Source: Linnemannia elongata (taxonomy: Eukaryota > Mortierellomycota > Mortierellomycetes > Mortierellales > Mortierellaceae). Taken from it: 64,000 nucleotides of DNA. Below are positions 62,861 through 64,000 of this stretch, piece by piece. The stretch's first letter is position 1; each line of letters begins with the position of its first letter. The position numbers and the translations under genes are program-made. The stretch lies in contig JAXBDG010000002.1 of NCBI GenBank assembly GCA_036320915.1, forward strand, positions 1,302,001 to 1,366,000, in the 5' to 3' direction. The notes under the pieces are model-generated. The model did no database searches, was not told the DNA's origin, and worked only from the letters and a program-made list of their open reading frames with translations.

Positions 62861-64000
62861 CTACTGCCATCGATTGAGTCGTGCATCTCGGGAAGAAGAC
62901 GACTTTTCAATCGCTTCGTCCTGGGTCACCGAATCCTTCGAGGCCTTGCTCGCTACCCGTCTCAGGAGCCGTGCCCGTGAAGAGTCGACTGGCTTGGAAA
63001 GATTTACCAGAGCTGATGGAGGCTTTACGGGCTTCTTCTTTTTGACACCCTGACCGCGTTTCCGAGGCACTTCAATCTTCTCGAGTCCAAGGGCCAAATG
63101 TACATCGTCTTCAATATCTTCCCACGTAGAGGTATCCTTAGATTTTGCCTTGCCAGAGTCAGGTCCTCTGGACGACGTTGATAAAGATGAAGATGAAGAG
63201 GGAGCGGCAGCGGCAGCGATGGCTCTCGCGATTAAGGCAGCTTCCTGTTCATCATCAAGCACCTCCTCACCTGGGCGAACAAATCCACCCTCCCCTGGAG
63301 GCAACTGAATCTGACCCAACTCGTCTCGAGGGACAATCAAACCATGATAAGGACATCGTACTAAATCTCGACGCATGCAGAGACGCCCATTACTCATCGG
63401 GAACCGACATGCCTATTCAATACGTGAAGTCTTTATTTAGTTCAACGTGCTCCAGTAAAGAAAAATTGATGAAAAGAAGTCTATACGCAATTCATACCTT
63501 GATCTTTTTGGGTAGCTCTGGATTGTAAATCCGAGTCCGCATTTTCATTCGATCGAGAGTGTCCTGAGAGACCAAGTTGCTTCCATCGCCAACACCAAGG
63601 AACCTGTGCGAGTACTCCAGTCCAGACGTGTTGAAAGTCATGTCCTTCTTATCCCAAACAGCCAAGTCGTCGTCCCAAGGAACCACAGGAGCTCTTGCCA
63701 AAAGTTCTATTTGCCATCAAATAAATAAGTGAGTGAGCTGCCCTTGTTGAATACGCTTTCGCAAAGTTGACGTTTTGAACAAGAGGATGCGCTCATACCT
63801 TCTCTCGTCTCCTCGCCCTCGGGTGCAGTGGTCGACCCCAAATCCCTTGATCTGCCAGTGTCGGGTCTTGCAATAGCTCGAACGGGCGTCACATGAGTAC
63901 CGCCGGCATAAGTTGGATCGTCTTCCAGGATATCTTGCCCATGCATCGAAAAGACAGAGTTCTTGGATTTCTTAGTCTCTGGTTTCTGTTGATTCCTGAC
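62861..64000 (-). CDS. UVSSA: UVSSA homologue (UV-stimulated scaffold protein A), partial
   Basis: Three minus-strand exons are visible: an open first part from beyond 64000 to 63799, then 63706-63498 and 63412-62861; the N-terminus lies outside the window. The middle exon has 'PVVPWDDDLAVWDKKDM' and 'GLEYSHRFLGVGDGSN'. The last exon carries the conserved C-terminal domain with four Cys/His ligands: 'ACRFPMSNGRLCMRRDLVRC' then 'PYHGLIVPRDELGQ'. An Ala/Ser-rich, then Lys/Arg-rich tail follows ('RKRGQGVKKKKPVK', 'ARLLRRVASKASKD'). In animals UVSSA joins CSA/CSB at stalled RNA polymerase II and brings in TFIIH and USP7 for transcription-coupled repair. The N-terminal VHS-like domain and TFIIH-binding region cannot be checked here. 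Confidence 0.82.

Overview
This is eukaryotic DNA from a filamentous fungus, most likely an early-diverging one of the Mortierellaceae type. That assignment is an inference. The genes carry many short introns with GTAAG/GTACG-type donors, TAG/CAG acceptors and CTAAC branch sites. Leaders are pyrimidine-rich, and there are many long poly(A)/poly(T) tracts. The gene content mixes fungal families with CYRI/FAM49, TASP1, U2SURP, CCDC97 and UVSSA homologues. No bacterial, viral, CRISPR, rRNA or convincing tRNA feature was found. Exon models were built by hand by matching reading phase across each intron.

Layout, left to right. 1-5873 has no supported gene. 5874-11542 (+) holds an FAD-dependent monooxygenase, a ZCCHC9-like CCHC zinc-knuckle protein and mitochondrial GrpE (Mge1). 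COX23 (-) converges on Mge1. 12532-15666 is gene-poor, with decayed coding-like sequence and a small hairpin. A secreted alkaline phosphatase (+, 15667-18056) converges on U2SURP (-, 18225-21271). U2SURP is divergent from CCDC97 (+, 21573-23739), and CCDC97 converges on an F-box protein with three RPEL-like motifs (-, 23788-25500). 27.7-29.9 kb has three consecutive small secreted-protein genes. A second F-box protein (+, 30407-31597) is followed by a 570-bp Mutator-like MITE with 230-bp inverted repeats and a perfect 9-bp target-site duplication.

32.9-43.0 kb is a dense metabolic and signalling block: class-3 aldehyde dehydrogenase (+), threonine aspartase 1 (-), mitochondrial 3-ketoacyl-CoA thiolase (+) and a PAK/Ste20-type kinase (-). 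44-49.5 kb is gene-poor with one weak candidate. Then come a GPI-anchored surface protein (+), an Mpm1-like protein (-), a PY-motif Gln/Pro-rich protein (-) and a CYRI/FAM49 homologue (-). 58.2-62.9 kb is empty. A UVSSA homologue (-) runs off the right edge.

Functional links that can be inferred: U2SURP and CCDC97 share a 301-bp divergent promoter and are both splicing-linked. PAK and CYRI are both Rac-GTPase partners. Mge1 and COX23 are adjacent mitochondrial biogenesis genes. ALDH and thiolase fit fatty-aldehyde and fatty-acid oxidation. The least conventional items are the F-box/RPEL combination, the secreted-peptide cluster and the fresh-looking MULE-type MITE.
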